From Prosthecobacter sp. (GTDB taxonomy: Bacteria > Verrucomicrobiota > Verrucomicrobiia > Verrucomicrobiales > Verrucomicrobiaceae): 64,000 bases of DNA. The notes beneath the pieces are model-generated. The model did no database searches. It saw only the letters and a program-made list of their open reading frames with translations, and was not told the origin of the DNA. The stretch lies in the NCBI GenBank assembly GCA_021733925.1, contig JAIPJY010000030.1:1-64000 (forward strand), given 5' to 3'. Position numbers and translations under genes: made by a program. Shown here piece after piece: positions 18,655-27,706 of this stretch; positions within the stretch are counted from its first letter, which is position 1, and every line of letters begins with the position of its first letter.

Positions 18655-19479
18655 ATGAACCGTCGAAATTTCATGCTTCGCACCAGTGCTGCACTCGCAG
18701 CGTCGTCGCTGCGAGCGGACGAAGAATTGAAACTGACCGACTGCCATGTCTATCTGGGTTCACATCCCTTTCGGCAGCTTGGTGCTGAAAACGCCCAGGA
18801 ATTCATTCAACGTCTGACCAAACGCGGCGTGACAGAGGCCTGGACCGGCGCATTTGAAGGCCTGCTGCGGCGTGATGTGGCGAATGTGAACCGCGAGCTC
18901 GCCCAAGCCTGCCAAAACTCCATTCTCCACCCCTGCGGCACCATCAATCTCTCCCTGCCAGACTGGCAGGACGACGTCAAACGCTGCGCTGAAGTTCACG
19001 GCATGCGCGTGATTCGTCTGCACCCGAACTATCACGGCTACGACTTAAAAACGCCTGCGTTTCGTGATCTTCTCACTCTGGCGGGAAAACATCACCTGCT
19101 GGTGCAACTCGTGACCCAGATGGAGGATGAACGCACCCAGAACCCGCAGGTGCGGGTAGCTCCGGTTGATCTCAAACCTCTCTCAGGCATCTTCCAGGAG
19201 ATGAAGGAGGCGCGCATCATGCTGCTCAATGCCAACGCTGCCATGGTTCTCCGCTATCTGCAGAACTGCCCGAACGTCTGGCTCGATTTCGCAATGATCG
19301 AAGGCGTGGGCGGCGTGGAAAACCTCCTCAAAACCTGGCCTCTGGAACGGCTCGTCTTCGGCTCATTCGCCCCCGTGTTCTACTGGGAGTCCGCCCGCCT
19401 GAAAATGCAGGAGTCTGCTCTGAATATCGCGCAATCCTCAGCGGTTCAGTGGCAGAACGCCGCCTCTCTGCTCACCTGA
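18655..19479 (+). CDS. Amidohydrolase, Tat-exported
   Basis: 274 residues from ATG 18655, beginning MNRRNFMLRTSAALAASSLRA, a twin-arginine signal. The longer reading from 18568 overlaps the GYF gene and is rejected. The amidohydrolase-2 fold is recognisable (KLTDCHVYLGSHPF, MRVIRLHPNYHGY, RLVFGSFAPVFYWESA), but the first motif is DCHVYLG rather than HxH and the final Asp region reads GSFAP, so several metal ligands appear missing. It may be a catalytically reduced relative. Confidence 0.75.
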   Translation: MNRRNFMLRTSAALAASSLRADEELKLTDCHVYLGSHPFRQLGAENAQEFIQRLTKRGVTEAWTGAFEGLLRRDVANVNRELAQACQNSILHPCGTINLSLPDWQDDVKRCAEVHGMRVIRLHPNYHGYDLKTPAFRDLLTLAGKHHLLVQLVTQMEDERTQNPQVRVAPVDLKPLSGIFQEMKEARIMLLNANAAMVLRYLQNCPNVWLDFAMIEGVGGVENLLKTWPLERLVFGSFAPVFYWESARLKMQESALNIAQSSAVQWQNAASLLT

Positions 19480-19481
19480 GA

Positions 19482-20897
19482 TCAGACTTTCGCCGCCGCC
19501 GGGCGCAGCGCTTGAACTCTGTCATGCGGTTTTGTAAGCTTCAATGCAGCAGTGCGAGAGCCGATGGTGGTCGATTCGCCCTGCGAACGGACCGACGAAC
19601 CGATGCCCATGCTGGCAAGGGTGAGCCCGGCCTGAATGACACTGCCGTTCCATGACGTGACGACGGGATAGACCTGCGCGGTGCTGGCCAGATAAACTTT
19701 GCCACGCACCAGCTCTTCCGGCGGACGCAGCTGCAGCTGACCGAGCTTGTAAATCGGTTCGACAAAGGGTGAACGAAACACTCGCACGGATTCGATGTCG
19801 CTGTCTTGCAGTTGGGGGAAAAGCTTTTGCAGCGCCGGCACCCAGCAGGCGCTGATACACGCATCGCTCGCACTGAAGCGCTCATCACTGCGGTGCAGGT
19901 ATTTGGTGAGATACACCACATGGCGCCGGCCACGATCAGCGGTGTCGGTCAGAGTGGAGGTTTCCACAACACCGTCAAAGGGATGCTCGTTCCCGGGTGT
20001 GGCCACCCAGTAATGAGGCGTGAGCGGCTTTTTGAGGAACAGCAGGCAGTTGATGACTCCCTGATAATCCGTGGTGGTGTCGAGCTGCGGCATCTCCCGA
20101 CGCATGGCGGGACCGATGAGCTGTTCCACCTGCGGAGGAGGCAGGGTGATGACGAGTTGATCAAAGGATTCGCTGCCAGCAGCGGTTGTGACGGTGGCAC
20201 GGCCTTCAGCATCAAGATCGACTGCCTGCACTGCGGTATTGAGACGAATTTCGCAGCCCAGCACGCGCAGCACACGGGCAAAGGTGTCGGTGATGTGTTT
20301 GTAGCCGCCTTTGATGTAGCCTTTGCATTCTCCCTTGGACTCACCCTTTTCACGATTGAATCGGGTCCAAAACCAGAGCGCGGGAACATCGTGATAGCGG
20401 TCACCAAATTTGGCCTCAAGCATGGGCTGCCAAAATTTGGCAAAGGCACGCGCACCCGAAAGTCGCGTGAGCCATTTCACCGTGGTGACATTGTCGAGCC
20501 CCTTGTCGGAAATGAGGCGTCCATACAAACCGGTGATGCCAACACGAATGCGGTCGATGATGCGCAGCGGAGCAAACTTCAGCAGGTCGAACGCGCTGTT
20601 GAGCGGAAAAATCCTTCCCTGATGGGCATACGCAAAAGTGGTGGGCTTCCAATACACCTCATCACGAATGCCCAGCGTCTCCAGCACCTTCAGCAACGGC
20701 TCGTCGCTGGGCAGCATGCAGTGGTAAAACTTTTCAAACGTGCGGCCCTCATGCTCGAAAAACGTACCGAGACCCCCGAGCTGCTCAGAAGCCTCAATCA
20801 AAACGACACGGTGCCCCGCCTGCACGAGACGCAACGCGCAAGTGAGGCCGGAGATGCCGCCGCCGAGGACGGCAATTGATCTGGGATTTGCATTCAT
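19482..20897 (-). CDS. FAD-dependent amine-oxidase-like oxidoreductase
   Basis: 471 residues from ATG 20897; the reading frame continues upstream to 21212 but that part overlaps the GT2 gene. The dinucleotide motif is IAVLGGGISGLTCALRLVQAGH with a following EASEQLGGLG. The middle has amine-oxidase/protoporphyrinogen-oxidase features (YHCMLPSDEPLLKVLETLG). The C-terminal GSVIQAGLTLASMGIGS resembles the family's FAD-closing motif. It is the last gene of the wecB-deacetylase-GT2 operon, so a role in modifying a polysaccharide or lipid carrier is likely. Confidence 0.8.
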   Translation of the reverse strand: MNANPRSIAVLGGGISGLTCALRLVQAGHRVVLIEASEQLGGLGTFFEHEGRTFEKFYHCMLPSDEPLLKVLETLGIRDEVYWKPTTFAYAHQGRIFPLNSAFDLLKFAPLRIIDRIRVGITGLYGRLISDKGLDNVTTVKWLTRLSGARAFAKFWQPMLEAKFGDRYHDVPALWFWTRFNREKGESKGECKGYIKGGYKHITDTFARVLRVLGCEIRLNTAVQAVDLDAEGRATVTTAAGSESFDQLVITLPPPQVEQLIGPAMRREMPQLDTTTDYQGVINCLLFLKKPLTPHYWVATPGNEHPFDGVVETSTLTDTADRGRRHVVYLTKYLHRSDERFSASDACISACWVPALQKLFPQLQDSDIESVRVFRSPFVEPIYKLGQLQLRPPEELVRGKVYLASTAQVYPVVTSWNGSVIQAGLTLASMGIGSSVRSQGESTTIGSRTAALKLTKPHDRVQALRPAAAKV

Positions 20898-20928
20898 GAC
20901 ATGGACCAAGGAGTCGCGATTCGCTTGA

Positions 20929-21744
20929 TCAGGCTTGGGTGCGAAGCTGCCTGCGCAGTTCGCTGAGAGAAGTCTCTTCGGTTTCCGGCAGCACGTCTTT
21001 GCACCAGTATTTACCGATGACATGGAAGTAACGGCGAATGGTGCGAATGATGCGCATCTTGCTGGCGCCCACCTTGAGGTCGTACCGCAGCGTGTAAGGG
21101 ATCTCGACAGCACGGGCTCCAAGCCAGCGCAAACTGAGGAGCAGCTCCAGCATGCAGGCGAAACTGGATTCTTCGATGAATCTGGCACCCGAGTTTTGGA
21201 TGAGTCGGCCAAGCGTCAGGCTGCGATAGGCACGGAAGCCGGTGGAATAGTCGCGCACATTACGATACGGCAGCAGGCACTTCATCATGGCGAAACAGCC
21301 CCAGCTGAGCACCTGGCGGAAAAACGGCACCCCCTGCACGACGCTGGCAGCCCGGAAACGCGAAGCGATCACCACATCGGCGTCTCCTTCCTGAATCACC
21401 CTCACCATGTCCTGAATGTACACCGGGTTGTGAGTGTTGTCAGCGTCCATGACAACAACCACCTCTCCCAAGTGCCGCCCGGCGCTCAATCCTGTCTGCA
21501 CGCCTTCACCGAGACCTTTGTTCACCTCATGCTGGATGAGCTTCAAGGGCATGGTCTTTGCGGCTGCGCGAGCGATTGCAGCGGTGTTGTCTTTCGAACC
21601 ATCATCGACGACCACCACGGTGTATTTGAACGGCGCTTCTGCCAGCGTGCCGCGAATATTGTCGAGCAGGGTGGGCAGGTCCTTTTCTTCGTTGTACGCT
21701 GGCAGCACGATGGCGACTTCGCTGACTTGTGTCGGTGTTTTCAT
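20929..21744 (-). CDS. Glycosyltransferase family 2
   Basis: 271 residues from ATG 21744. The GT-A signature is present: IVLPAYNEEKDLPTLLDNI, VVVDDGSKDNT and the DxD-containing VMDADNTHNP. It resembles dolichyl/polyprenyl-phosphate sugar transferases (DPM1-like). No C-terminal membrane helices are seen. It probably makes a polyprenyl-phosphate sugar, which would suit the GT39-like membrane protein upstream in the same cluster. Spacing is 13 bp after the deacetylase and 31 bp before the FAD protein. Confidence 0.85.
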   Translation of the reverse strand: MKTPTQVSEVAIVLPAYNEEKDLPTLLDNIRGTLAEAPFKYTVVVVDDGSKDNTAAIARAAAKTMPLKLIQHEVNKGLGEGVQTGLSAGRHLGEVVVVMDADNTHNPVYIQDMVRVIQEGDADVVIASRFRAASVVQGVPFFRQVLSWGCFAMMKCLLPYRNVRDYSTGFRAYRSLTLGRLIQNSGARFIEESSFACMLELLLSLRWLGARAVEIPYTLRYDLKVGASKMRIIRTIRRYFHVIGKYWCKDVLPETEETSLSELRRQLRTQA

Positions 21745-21757
21745 GCGGTGTCTTGAG

Positions 21758-22714
21758 TTAAGCCGTCTGTTTGGAAAAATGTGGGGGTGCCACACTGGCC
21801 TCAGTAAAAGCAGCGGCGTGCTCGCTCATGGTTCCGACCTGCCAGTAGCGCTGGAGACTGCGAACCATGTGCTCGACGAGTGAAATCTTTCTCTTTGCCG
21901 GCAGCTTCATGCCCGGAAAGAAGCTCATCTGCGGCACATCCTGTACATCGAGAAAATCGGTGGGATGCAGCAGCAGCGAAGGAGCCACACCACGAACCCG
22001 GCAGAGAGTGACAGCGGTGTTCCAGTAGACCTTCGCGAGCCATTCGGACTTTTGCGCAAGGAACATCAAGTACGTCGTATGGATGGGCAGACGCAGCAGC
22101 GGCATCGTGGTCACCGGAACTTCAACAAGTCCATTTTCCCACACAAAGGGCTGCAACGGACCAAAGGCATCGCTGAACCTGCCATAGAGCCCCTTGCGCT
22201 GCGCCTTCTCATCTGCGGAGAGCCTCGAATTCAAAAAGAAAAACAACCGTGCGACCGGGCCAAGCGCGCTTGGGAAACTGGAGGCATCGTAGGCGTACCC
22301 ACGTTCGGAGAGAACTTCACGCACCAACGGCGAAGTGCTAAAGCCAGGGCCGCGAAAACCATGCGTCGTTTGGCCGGTGACGGCGGCAATGGCATTTTCG
22401 GCATCGCGGATTTCCTGCTGAATCTGCTCACGACTGTACAGATGCAGCCAGGGTTCATGCATGAACGAGTGATTCGCGATTTCATGTCCGGCAGCAGCGA
22501 TGCTTTTCAAGACAACGCGGTTTGACTCCATGGTCGCATCCTGGCCGACGATGAAGAAAGTGATGCGCTGGCCGCAGCGATCAAGCGTTTCAAGAATGCG
22601 TGGCACGACTTGGTCCAAATAGCACGGAAAACTCTCCCACCCTGGAGCACCCTGTGTTTTCAGGTAGCTCCAGAGATTGTCGAGATCGAGCGAGATGCTG
22701 GCGGCAGGTTTCAA
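21758..22714 (-). CDS. Polysaccharide deacetylase (CE4)
   Basis: 318 residues, NodB homology. Catalytic Asp region SISLDLDN (slightly diverged from TFDD), the zinc motif ANHSFMHEP (HxxxH), and RGPGFSTS corresponding to the family's RxPxG motif. No signal peptide, so it is probably cytoplasmic. It removes N-acetyl groups from amino sugars in an envelope polysaccharide or a lipid-linked precursor. It lies 21 bp downstream of wecB. Confidence 0.85.
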   Translation of the reverse strand: MKPAASISLDLDNLWSYLKTQGAPGWESFPCYLDQVVPRILETLDRCGQRITFFIVGQDATMESNRVVLKSIAAAGHEIANHSFMHEPWLHLYSREQIQQEIRDAENAIAAVTGQTTHGFRGPGFSTSPLVREVLSERGYAYDASSFPSALGPVARLFFFLNSRLSADEKAQRKGLYGRFSDAFGPLQPFVWENGLVEVPVTTMPLLRLPIHTTYLMFLAQKSEWLAKVYWNTAVTLCRVRGVAPSLLLHPTDFLDVQDVPQMSFFPGMKLPAKRKISLVEHMVRSLQRYWQVGTMSEHAAAFTEASVAPPHFSKQTA

Positions 22715-22735
22715 GATGCGTAAAGGGAGAAAATT

Positions 22736-23920
22736 CTAGGCGGCCATGCGCCTCGGCTGGGGTGCAGCTCTGTATTTTTGGGCTCCAAGCAGCAGATCGC
22801 AGATGCGCTCTGCGGTATGTCCATCGCCAAAAACATCGCGGGAACGGCTGGCCTTGGCATGCCAGGCCTCGTCGATCAAGGCGGTGCGCAGCATTTCACG
22901 CAGCCGTTCGGGAGATTCCCCCACGAGGCGTGCGACACCGCATTCCACCGCTTCGGGGCGTTCGGTGTTCTCACGCAGCACGATCATCGGTTTGCCGAGT
23001 GCGGTGGCTTCTTCCTGAATGCCGCCGGAATCGGACACGATCAGCCAGGCCCCGGAGAGCAGATGGATAAAGTCGCAGTAACCCATCGGATCAGTCAAAC
23101 GAATGCGTGGATGGTATTCCAGTTCGGCGGCGACGGCGGCCCGCACGTTTGGATTCGGATGCACAGGAAAAATCATGCACAGGTCAGGCTGGCAGTCGAT
23201 GAACTCGCGCAGTGCCCGCAGGTGCTGGCTCATCGTTTCACCAAAATTCTCACGGCGATGCGTGGTGACGAGTACGAGGCGCTTTCCAGCCGCCCACTGC
23301 TGCATCAACTCCACCGTTTTGCTGGGGCGTTGCGTTGCCAGTGTTTGACGCAGGGCATCGACCACGGTGTTCCCAACCAGATGGACCGATTCTGCGGCGA
23401 CACCTTCAGCCAGCAGTGTGCGTCGATTCCGCTCAGTGGCGGCAAAATGATAAGTCGCCATCTGACCGACCAGACGACGGTACATTTCTTCCGGGAAAGG
23501 ACTCAGCGGATTTCCTGAACGCAAACCGGCTTCCAAATGCCCCACCGGAATACCTCGATTGAAAGCGGCCAGGGTACCCATCACTGCAGAGGCAGTATCT
23601 CCCTGTACGAGTACAAAATCCGGCTTTTCAGACTCCAGCACTGGATCCAAACGCTCCAGCAAACGGCCCCCAAGAGCATTCAAGCTCTGCCCAGCTCGCA
23701 TCGCCTCTAGATGATGATGAGCACGAATACCAAACAGTTCAAAGAGCGGTTGCAGCAGGTCGGAGTGCTGGCCCGTATTGACAGTAACGAGATCAATTCC
23801 CCGCTTCTCCAATGCCTTGATCATCGGGGCAAACTTGATCAATTCAGGCCGGGTTCCGAGGCAAACGAGAACCTTGGAGGGCCTAATAGGGGCATAACCA
23901 CTTATTTCCATAAATACCAT
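22736..23920 (-). CDS. wecB: UDP-N-acetylglucosamine 2-epimerase (non-hydrolysing)
   Basis: 394 residues; start at 23920, with an in-frame ATG at 23911 as alternative. The hallmark motifs are LVCLGTRPELIKFAP, FVLVQGDTASAV, VGHLEAGLRSGN, VLVTTHRRENFG and VSDSGGIQEEATALGKP. It interconverts UDP-GlcNAc and UDP-ManNAc, the first step to ManNAc-containing polysaccharides. It heads the four-gene minus-strand operon. Upstream DNA (23921-24016) is markedly AT-rich and likely holds the promoter. Confidence 0.93.
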   Translation of the reverse strand: MVFMEISGYAPIRPSKVLVCLGTRPELIKFAPMIKALEKRGIDLVTVNTGQHSDLLQPLFELFGIRAHHHLEAMRAGQSLNALGGRLLERLDPVLESEKPDFVLVQGDTASAVMGTLAAFNRGIPVGHLEAGLRSGNPLSPFPEEMYRRLVGQMATYHFAATERNRRTLLAEGVAAESVHLVGNTVVDALRQTLATQRPSKTVELMQQWAAGKRLVLVTTHRRENFGETMSQHLRALREFIDCQPDLCMIFPVHPNPNVRAAVAAELEYHPRIRLTDPMGYCDFIHLLSGAWLIVSDSGGIQEEATALGKPMIVLRENTERPEAVECGVARLVGESPERLREMLRTALIDEAWHAKASRSRDVFGDGHTAERICDLLLGAQKYRAAPQPRRMAA

Positions 23921-24016
23921 TATAAACCAAGGCTTATCATCCGCAAAACAATTTTATAGATATTATTAATTTTGCTTTATTTTAATGCAGAATATATCAA
24001 CTCTGATATGAGTACC
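23921..24016 (-). promoter_or_regulatory. AT-rich spacer upstream of wecB
   Basis: This 96-bp gap is dominated by A and T in an otherwise GC-rich region, with a TATAAT on the minus strand at 23919-23924 abutting the first wecB ATG. If that is the minus-10 box, translation would begin at the ATG at 23911 or later. No hairpin terminator for the upstream gene was seen. Confidence 0.35.
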
Positions 24017-25267
24017 TCAGGCGACTTTCAAACTCAGATGGCGTGAAAGGACCCCTGCAATTCCCAGCCCAATCCATGGCCAAACCACCACGGTATAACG
24101 AGGCAGGCCTGGCAACAAACTCGTGCCGCCCAGGTAAATAAAGACCACTCCAGCCAGCAGCACGATTTCCAGTGGAATTCTGCCCCGGTGCTTCAGCGCG
24201 AGGCAGAACGAGGCCAACCCCAGGAAGAGAAGGGGCCCGTTCACCAGCAGCAGTACCACGGTGCTCAACTCTTCCGGCAAATAGGAGCGCGGGAAGCCAA
24301 ACAGCAGGCGGCACCAGTTGCACAGCCAGTTCTTGACCACCCCCTTGGGATTGGCCCGAATGTTTTCGAGAGCCTTCTGTTTCAGCGCAGTTTCACGCTC
24401 CTGAACAGGCAGATAGAAGTACGTCTGGTAAAACTCACTGTGCCCATTGGCCACCAACTCCGGCATGTTCTGCGCCTCCTCCTCGGAGAACCAATGACCA
24501 TTTTCCCCGTCATTCGTACTGGTGGCCCAGTACAACAGTTCACCTCCATTCGTGGACCAGCATAGCGTGTCACCTGTTTTGGCTTGAGTGTAGGCCAGCC
24601 AGGGCACGCACATGCAAAACGCCAGCGCCATGACCACCCCTGCACGCAGCAGCCCGCGACGCTGGCTCTTCCAAAACACCCATCCAACGAGCAGGAACAC
24701 CATGCCGGCCATCAGCACATGGCCAAAAAAGACCCGGGTCAAAATGAGCCAGCCAAAGGCAAATGCCGCCGCCAGCACGCTGCTCCAGCGCCACTTCTCA
24801 GCACGCAAGGTCGCCGTGAAAGCCCAGGCAAAACCCGCCACGCAGCACACGGTCAGCGCCTCGGTCATCACATAGGGCGCGGTGCGAATCAAATTGGGGT
24901 GCAGCGCCGTCACCAAGGCCACGCCGACCGCCCAAAGCCTGCCAGCATAGGGCAGGACTGCACGATAGCTGAACCACACCGCCAGCGCCATGAAGACAGC
25001 ATTGATCAGGCGAAGCCCCGCCAACGGCACTTTCAAAGCCATCAAAGCTGCCAGCACGAGCGGATAGCCGGGCCCATTGGAGAAATCAGGCTTCTCCGGT
25101 ATGACGTAGTAGCCGCGGGTGAGGTTGTCCGCGAACATCAGGTACCGCCCTTCATCCCAGATCAAATCCGGCCGGTGCGCAAGAATGGCAACCACGCCAT
25201 AAAGCACAAACGTGCAGCTGAAGAGCAGCAGTTCGAGTCGTTGGGTGATGGGTCCCGCTGAAGACAT
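24017..25267 (-). CDS. Polytopic membrane glycosyltransferase-like protein
   Basis: 416 residues from ATG 25267 (MSSAGPITQRLELLLFSC). About ten hydrophobic segments with an early luminal loop (IWDEGRYLMFADNLTRGYY, with an acidic DE near the first membrane exit) and a hydrophilic loop (STNGGELLYWATSTNDGENG). This is the layout of GT39/ArnT and PMT-like enzymes that use polyprenyl-phosphate sugars. It shares strand and theme with the wecB operon but is separated by the AT-rich gap. It ends in a tight hydrophobic tail. Confidence 0.68.
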   Translation of the reverse strand: MSSAGPITQRLELLLFSCTFVLYGVVAILAHRPDLIWDEGRYLMFADNLTRGYYVIPEKPDFSNGPGYPLVLAALMALKVPLAGLRLINAVFMALAVWFSYRAVLPYAGRLWAVGVALVTALHPNLIRTAPYVMTEALTVCCVAGFAWAFTATLRAEKWRWSSVLAAAFAFGWLILTRVFFGHVLMAGMVFLLVGWVFWKSQRRGLLRAGVVMALAFCMCVPWLAYTQAKTGDTLCWSTNGGELLYWATSTNDGENGHWFSEEEAQNMPELVANGHSEFYQTYFYLPVQERETALKQKALENIRANPKGVVKNWLCNWCRLLFGFPRSYLPEELSTVVLLLVNGPLLFLGLASFCLALKHRGRIPLEIVLLAGVVFIYLGGTSLLPGLPRYTVVVWPWIGLGIAGVLSRHLSLKVA

Positions 25268-25391
25268 CCGGTATCCTCCGCCTCTGAGGGGCGTTTTGTC
25301 AAAAGAACATTCCCTCTGCGGCTGAACTGCTCCTTGCGCTCCAGCGCTCTGCATCCATCAATCCTACCCACCCAAATCCCCTCCCCCGACC

Positions 25392-26309
25392 ATGATCAAA
25401 CTCACCGGTATCGCAGACGAAGCAGGCGCATCCTTGGATGTACAAATTCAAGCCCATCAGGAACTCGGCTGGGACAGCATTGAGTCACGCAGCGTCGAGC
25501 TTGACGGCGTTAAGGGCAATCTGCATGAAATCCCGGATGCCACCTTCGACAAAGTGGTCGCACGTCTGACCGAGAAAAACATGCAGGTCAGCGGCTTCGG
25601 CTCCCTCATCGGCAACTGGGCCAAAAAAATCACCGACGACTTCAGCGTCACCGAAGCCGAAATCGGCCGCGCCATCCCGCGCATGCAGCGCCTCGGCGCC
25701 AAACTGATCCGCGTCATGAGCTACGCCGTCTGCAAAGATGAAGGCGGCAAGGACCTGGAGGAACAGTTCGCCCCTGAGCGCATCAAGCGCATGAACGAAG
25801 TGAACAAGCGCTTCGCCGATGCCGGCCTCACCGTCGTGCATGAAAACTGCATGAACTGGGGCGGCATGAGCCCCACCTACGTGAAGCGCATGGCCGAGGC
25901 TGTCCCCGGCATGAAGTGGGTCTTTGACACCGGCAATCCCGTCTTCATCGACGACCGCGACAAACCCGGCCACAAGCAGGACGCGTGGGAAATGTACCAG
26001 GCCGTGAAGCCCTTCATGGCTCACGTGCACGTCAAAGACGGCATCTGGGACAAAACCAAGAACGACGCCGTCTACACCTTCCCCGGCGAGGGCGAAGGCC
26101 AGACCGAGCGCATCATGAAGGATCTCATCGAGACCGGCTACAAGGGCTACATCAGCATCGAACCCCACGTGGCAGTCGTCTTCCACGGCGCAGGTGCTGC
26201 GGATGATCTTTCTCCCGAACAAAAGGCCAAGGAGCAGTACGACAGCTACATCAAATACGGCCGCATGCTGGAGGCCATGCTGAAGAAACTCGGCGCCAAA
26301 CTGGCCTGA
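25392..26309 (+). CDS. Sugar phosphate isomerase/epimerase-like TIM barrel
   Basis: 305 residues of the AP-endonuclease-2/xylose-isomerase-like barrel (COG1082). Visible elements: LTGIADEAGASLDVQIQAHQ, the Glu in VVHENCMNW, WVFDTGNPVF, HVHVKDG and the late ISIEPHV. These give the conserved Glu, Asp, His and Glu metal ligands. Such enzymes epimerise or isomerise keto-sugars and inositol derivatives. It stands alone on the plus strand, convergent with the HNH gene at 26327. Confidence 0.85.
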   Translation: MIKLTGIADEAGASLDVQIQAHQELGWDSIESRSVELDGVKGNLHEIPDATFDKVVARLTEKNMQVSGFGSLIGNWAKKITDDFSVTEAEIGRAIPRMQRLGAKLIRVMSYAVCKDEGGKDLEEQFAPERIKRMNEVNKRFADAGLTVVHENCMNWGGMSPTYVKRMAEAVPGMKWVFDTGNPVFIDDRDKPGHKQDAWEMYQAVKPFMAHVHVKDGIWDKTKNDAVYTFPGEGEGQTERIMKDLIETGYKGYISIEPHVAVVFHGAGAADDLSPEQKAKEQYDSYIKYGRMLEAMLKKLGAKLA

Positions 26310-26326
26310 TCAGAGGTCGGCGCAGC

Positions 26327-26932
26327 CTAGACCTCAAACACCCCCGTGCCGCCTGCGAGAAACATCTCCCAGTCGCGCACCCGGTGATGGTTCTTGATGA
26401 GATGCGTCACAGGGATCTCACGCGGAACGACCGGACGACGCAGGAGCTTCAGACCTGCCTCCTCAGGCAGTTTGCTGCCCTTGCGGCTGTTGATCTTGCG
26501 ATCCGCCAGTACGCAGTTCTCCCAGTTACTCGCGCCTCCGCGAGACACGGGTATGATATGATCAATGTTGCCCTCATGCGGACGCAGCTTGCGGCCCGTG
26601 TACTGGCACATGCCCCCATCGCGTTCCCAGATCGCCTTGGCGCAGAATTTAGGACGGCGCTTGGGCACTTTGTCAAAACGGGCCAGCACCAGAACCGAGG
26701 GCACACGCACCGGACCGTGCACGGTGCCAATGCTGTTGTCTCCTTCGCGCACATCCAGTTTCAGCCAGTCCTCCCAAGTCACGGGTCGCATGTCGCCAGC
26801 TTCGTGAATATCGAGCGCGGTCGCATTGCCCGCCGCCATCATGCTAAAGGACTCAATGGGCGTTTTCGAGTCGATGGCCTGCCAGTGCCGATTCAGCACC
26901 AGTACGGTCGTTTTGGTCAACGTTTCATTCAT
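26327..26932 (-). CDS. HNH endonuclease (McrA-like), copy 1
   Basis: 201 residues from ATG 26932. N-terminal conserved block TVLVLNRHWQAIDSKTPIESFSM, then CQYTGRKLRPHEGNIDHIIPVSRGGASNWENCVLA with the HNH core (DHIIP ... N), one Cys of a possible zinc knuckle, and a RKGSKLPEEAGLKLLRRP tail. It is closely similar along its length to the protein at 27101-27685 with a C-terminal GGTGVFEV extension, so the two are tandem duplicates. A hairpin terminator separates them, so this copy probably has its own promoter. Confidence 0.88.
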   Translation of the reverse strand: MNETLTKTTVLVLNRHWQAIDSKTPIESFSMMAAGNATALDIHEAGDMRPVTWEDWLKLDVREGDNSIGTVHGPVRVPSVLVLARFDKVPKRRPKFCAKAIWERDGGMCQYTGRKLRPHEGNIDHIIPVSRGGASNWENCVLADRKINSRKGSKLPEEAGLKLLRRPVVPREIPVTHLIKNHHRVRDWEMFLAGGTGVFEV

Positions 26933-27066
26933 GCACAGCTCCTGAGTTGGGAATTTCGGCACGAAGGAACTTACACGCTTGGTGATCGTTCCTTGATGTT
27001 GGGCCACTATGCTGGCGAGTCTTGGCCGTTTGCCAAGTGCCAAGATCGTTTCTCGGCCCTGAAAAG

Positions 27067-27096
27067 CCAAAATGCCGCCGGGTTGCCCCGGCGGCA
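27067..27096 (-). terminator. Hairpin terminator after HNH copy 2
   Basis: Just past the HNH stop on the minus strand is a perfect 9-bp GC stem (arms 27074-27082 and 27087-27095, GCCGCCGGG/CCCGGCGGC) followed by TTTTGGCTTTT. It would end the transcript carrying the tRNA array, nucleotidyltransferase, rtcB and HNH copy 2. The T-tract is interrupted, so efficiency may be partial. Confidence 0.7.
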
Positions 27097-27100
27097 CAGG

Positions 27101-27685
27101 TTATTTGGCTAGAAACATCTCCCAGTCCCGCACCTGATGCGTGTTGCGGATCAGGAGGGTCACGGGCAGTTCTCGTGGCACGGCAGGTCTTCGCAGCAGC
27201 TTCAAACCGGCTTCTTCAGGCAGTTTGCTGCCTTTGCGGCTGTTGACCCGCTTGTCGGCGAGGACGCAGTTGTCCCAGGACGTGGGTCCGCCACGGGAGA
27301 GCGGCACGACGTGGTCGATGTTCCCCTCGTGAGGGCGCAGCTTGCGCCCGGTGTACTGGCACAGCCCACCGTCCCGTTCCCAGATGCCACGCACGCCAAA
27401 CTTGGGCCGTTTCTTCGGCACTCTGTCATAGCGGGCCAGCACCAGCACGGAAGGCACGCGCACAGGACCATTCACGGTGCCGATGGCGTTGTCGCCCTCA
27501 CGCACCGGGAGTCCCAGCCATTCCTTCCATGTCACCGGACGAATGTGGCCGTCCGTTTCGATGTCGAGCGCTGTAGCAGCGCCGGTCGCGATCATGCTAA
27601 AAGCCTCCAGCGGCGTTTTCACGGCGATGGCCTGCCAGTTGCGGTTGAGCACCAGGACGGTGGATTTGGTGAGGAGGTCTTTCAT
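27101..27685 (-). CDS. HNH endonuclease (McrA-like), copy 2
   Basis: 194 residues. The same architecture as its neighbour: TVLVLNRNWQAIAVKTPLEAFSM, CQYTGRKLRPHEGNIDHVVPLSRGG, NCVLADKRVNSRKGSKLPEEAGLKLLRR. HNH motif intact. It starts 21 bp after the rtcB stop with a purine-rich GAAGGG just before ATG, so it belongs to the rtcB transcript. HNH genes have been reported next to tRNA arrays elsewhere; whether this one cuts DNA of a competitor, helps mobility, or cuts RNA is not known. Confidence 0.9.
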   Translation of the reverse strand: MKDLLTKSTVLVLNRNWQAIAVKTPLEAFSMIATGAATALDIETDGHIRPVTWKEWLGLPVREGDNAIGTVNGPVRVPSVLVLARYDRVPKKRPKFGVRGIWERDGGLCQYTGRKLRPHEGNIDHVVPLSRGGPTSWDNCVLADKRVNSRKGSKLPEEAGLKLLRRPAVPRELPVTLLIRNTHQVRDWEMFLAK

Positions 27686-27706
27686 ACCCTTCTTAAAGTT
27701 CGTTTT

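Noticed and set aside
19482-21212. 576-residue reading of the FAD enzyme
   Set aside because: The first 105 codons overlap the GT2 gene in another frame; the FAD motif begins right after ATG 20897.
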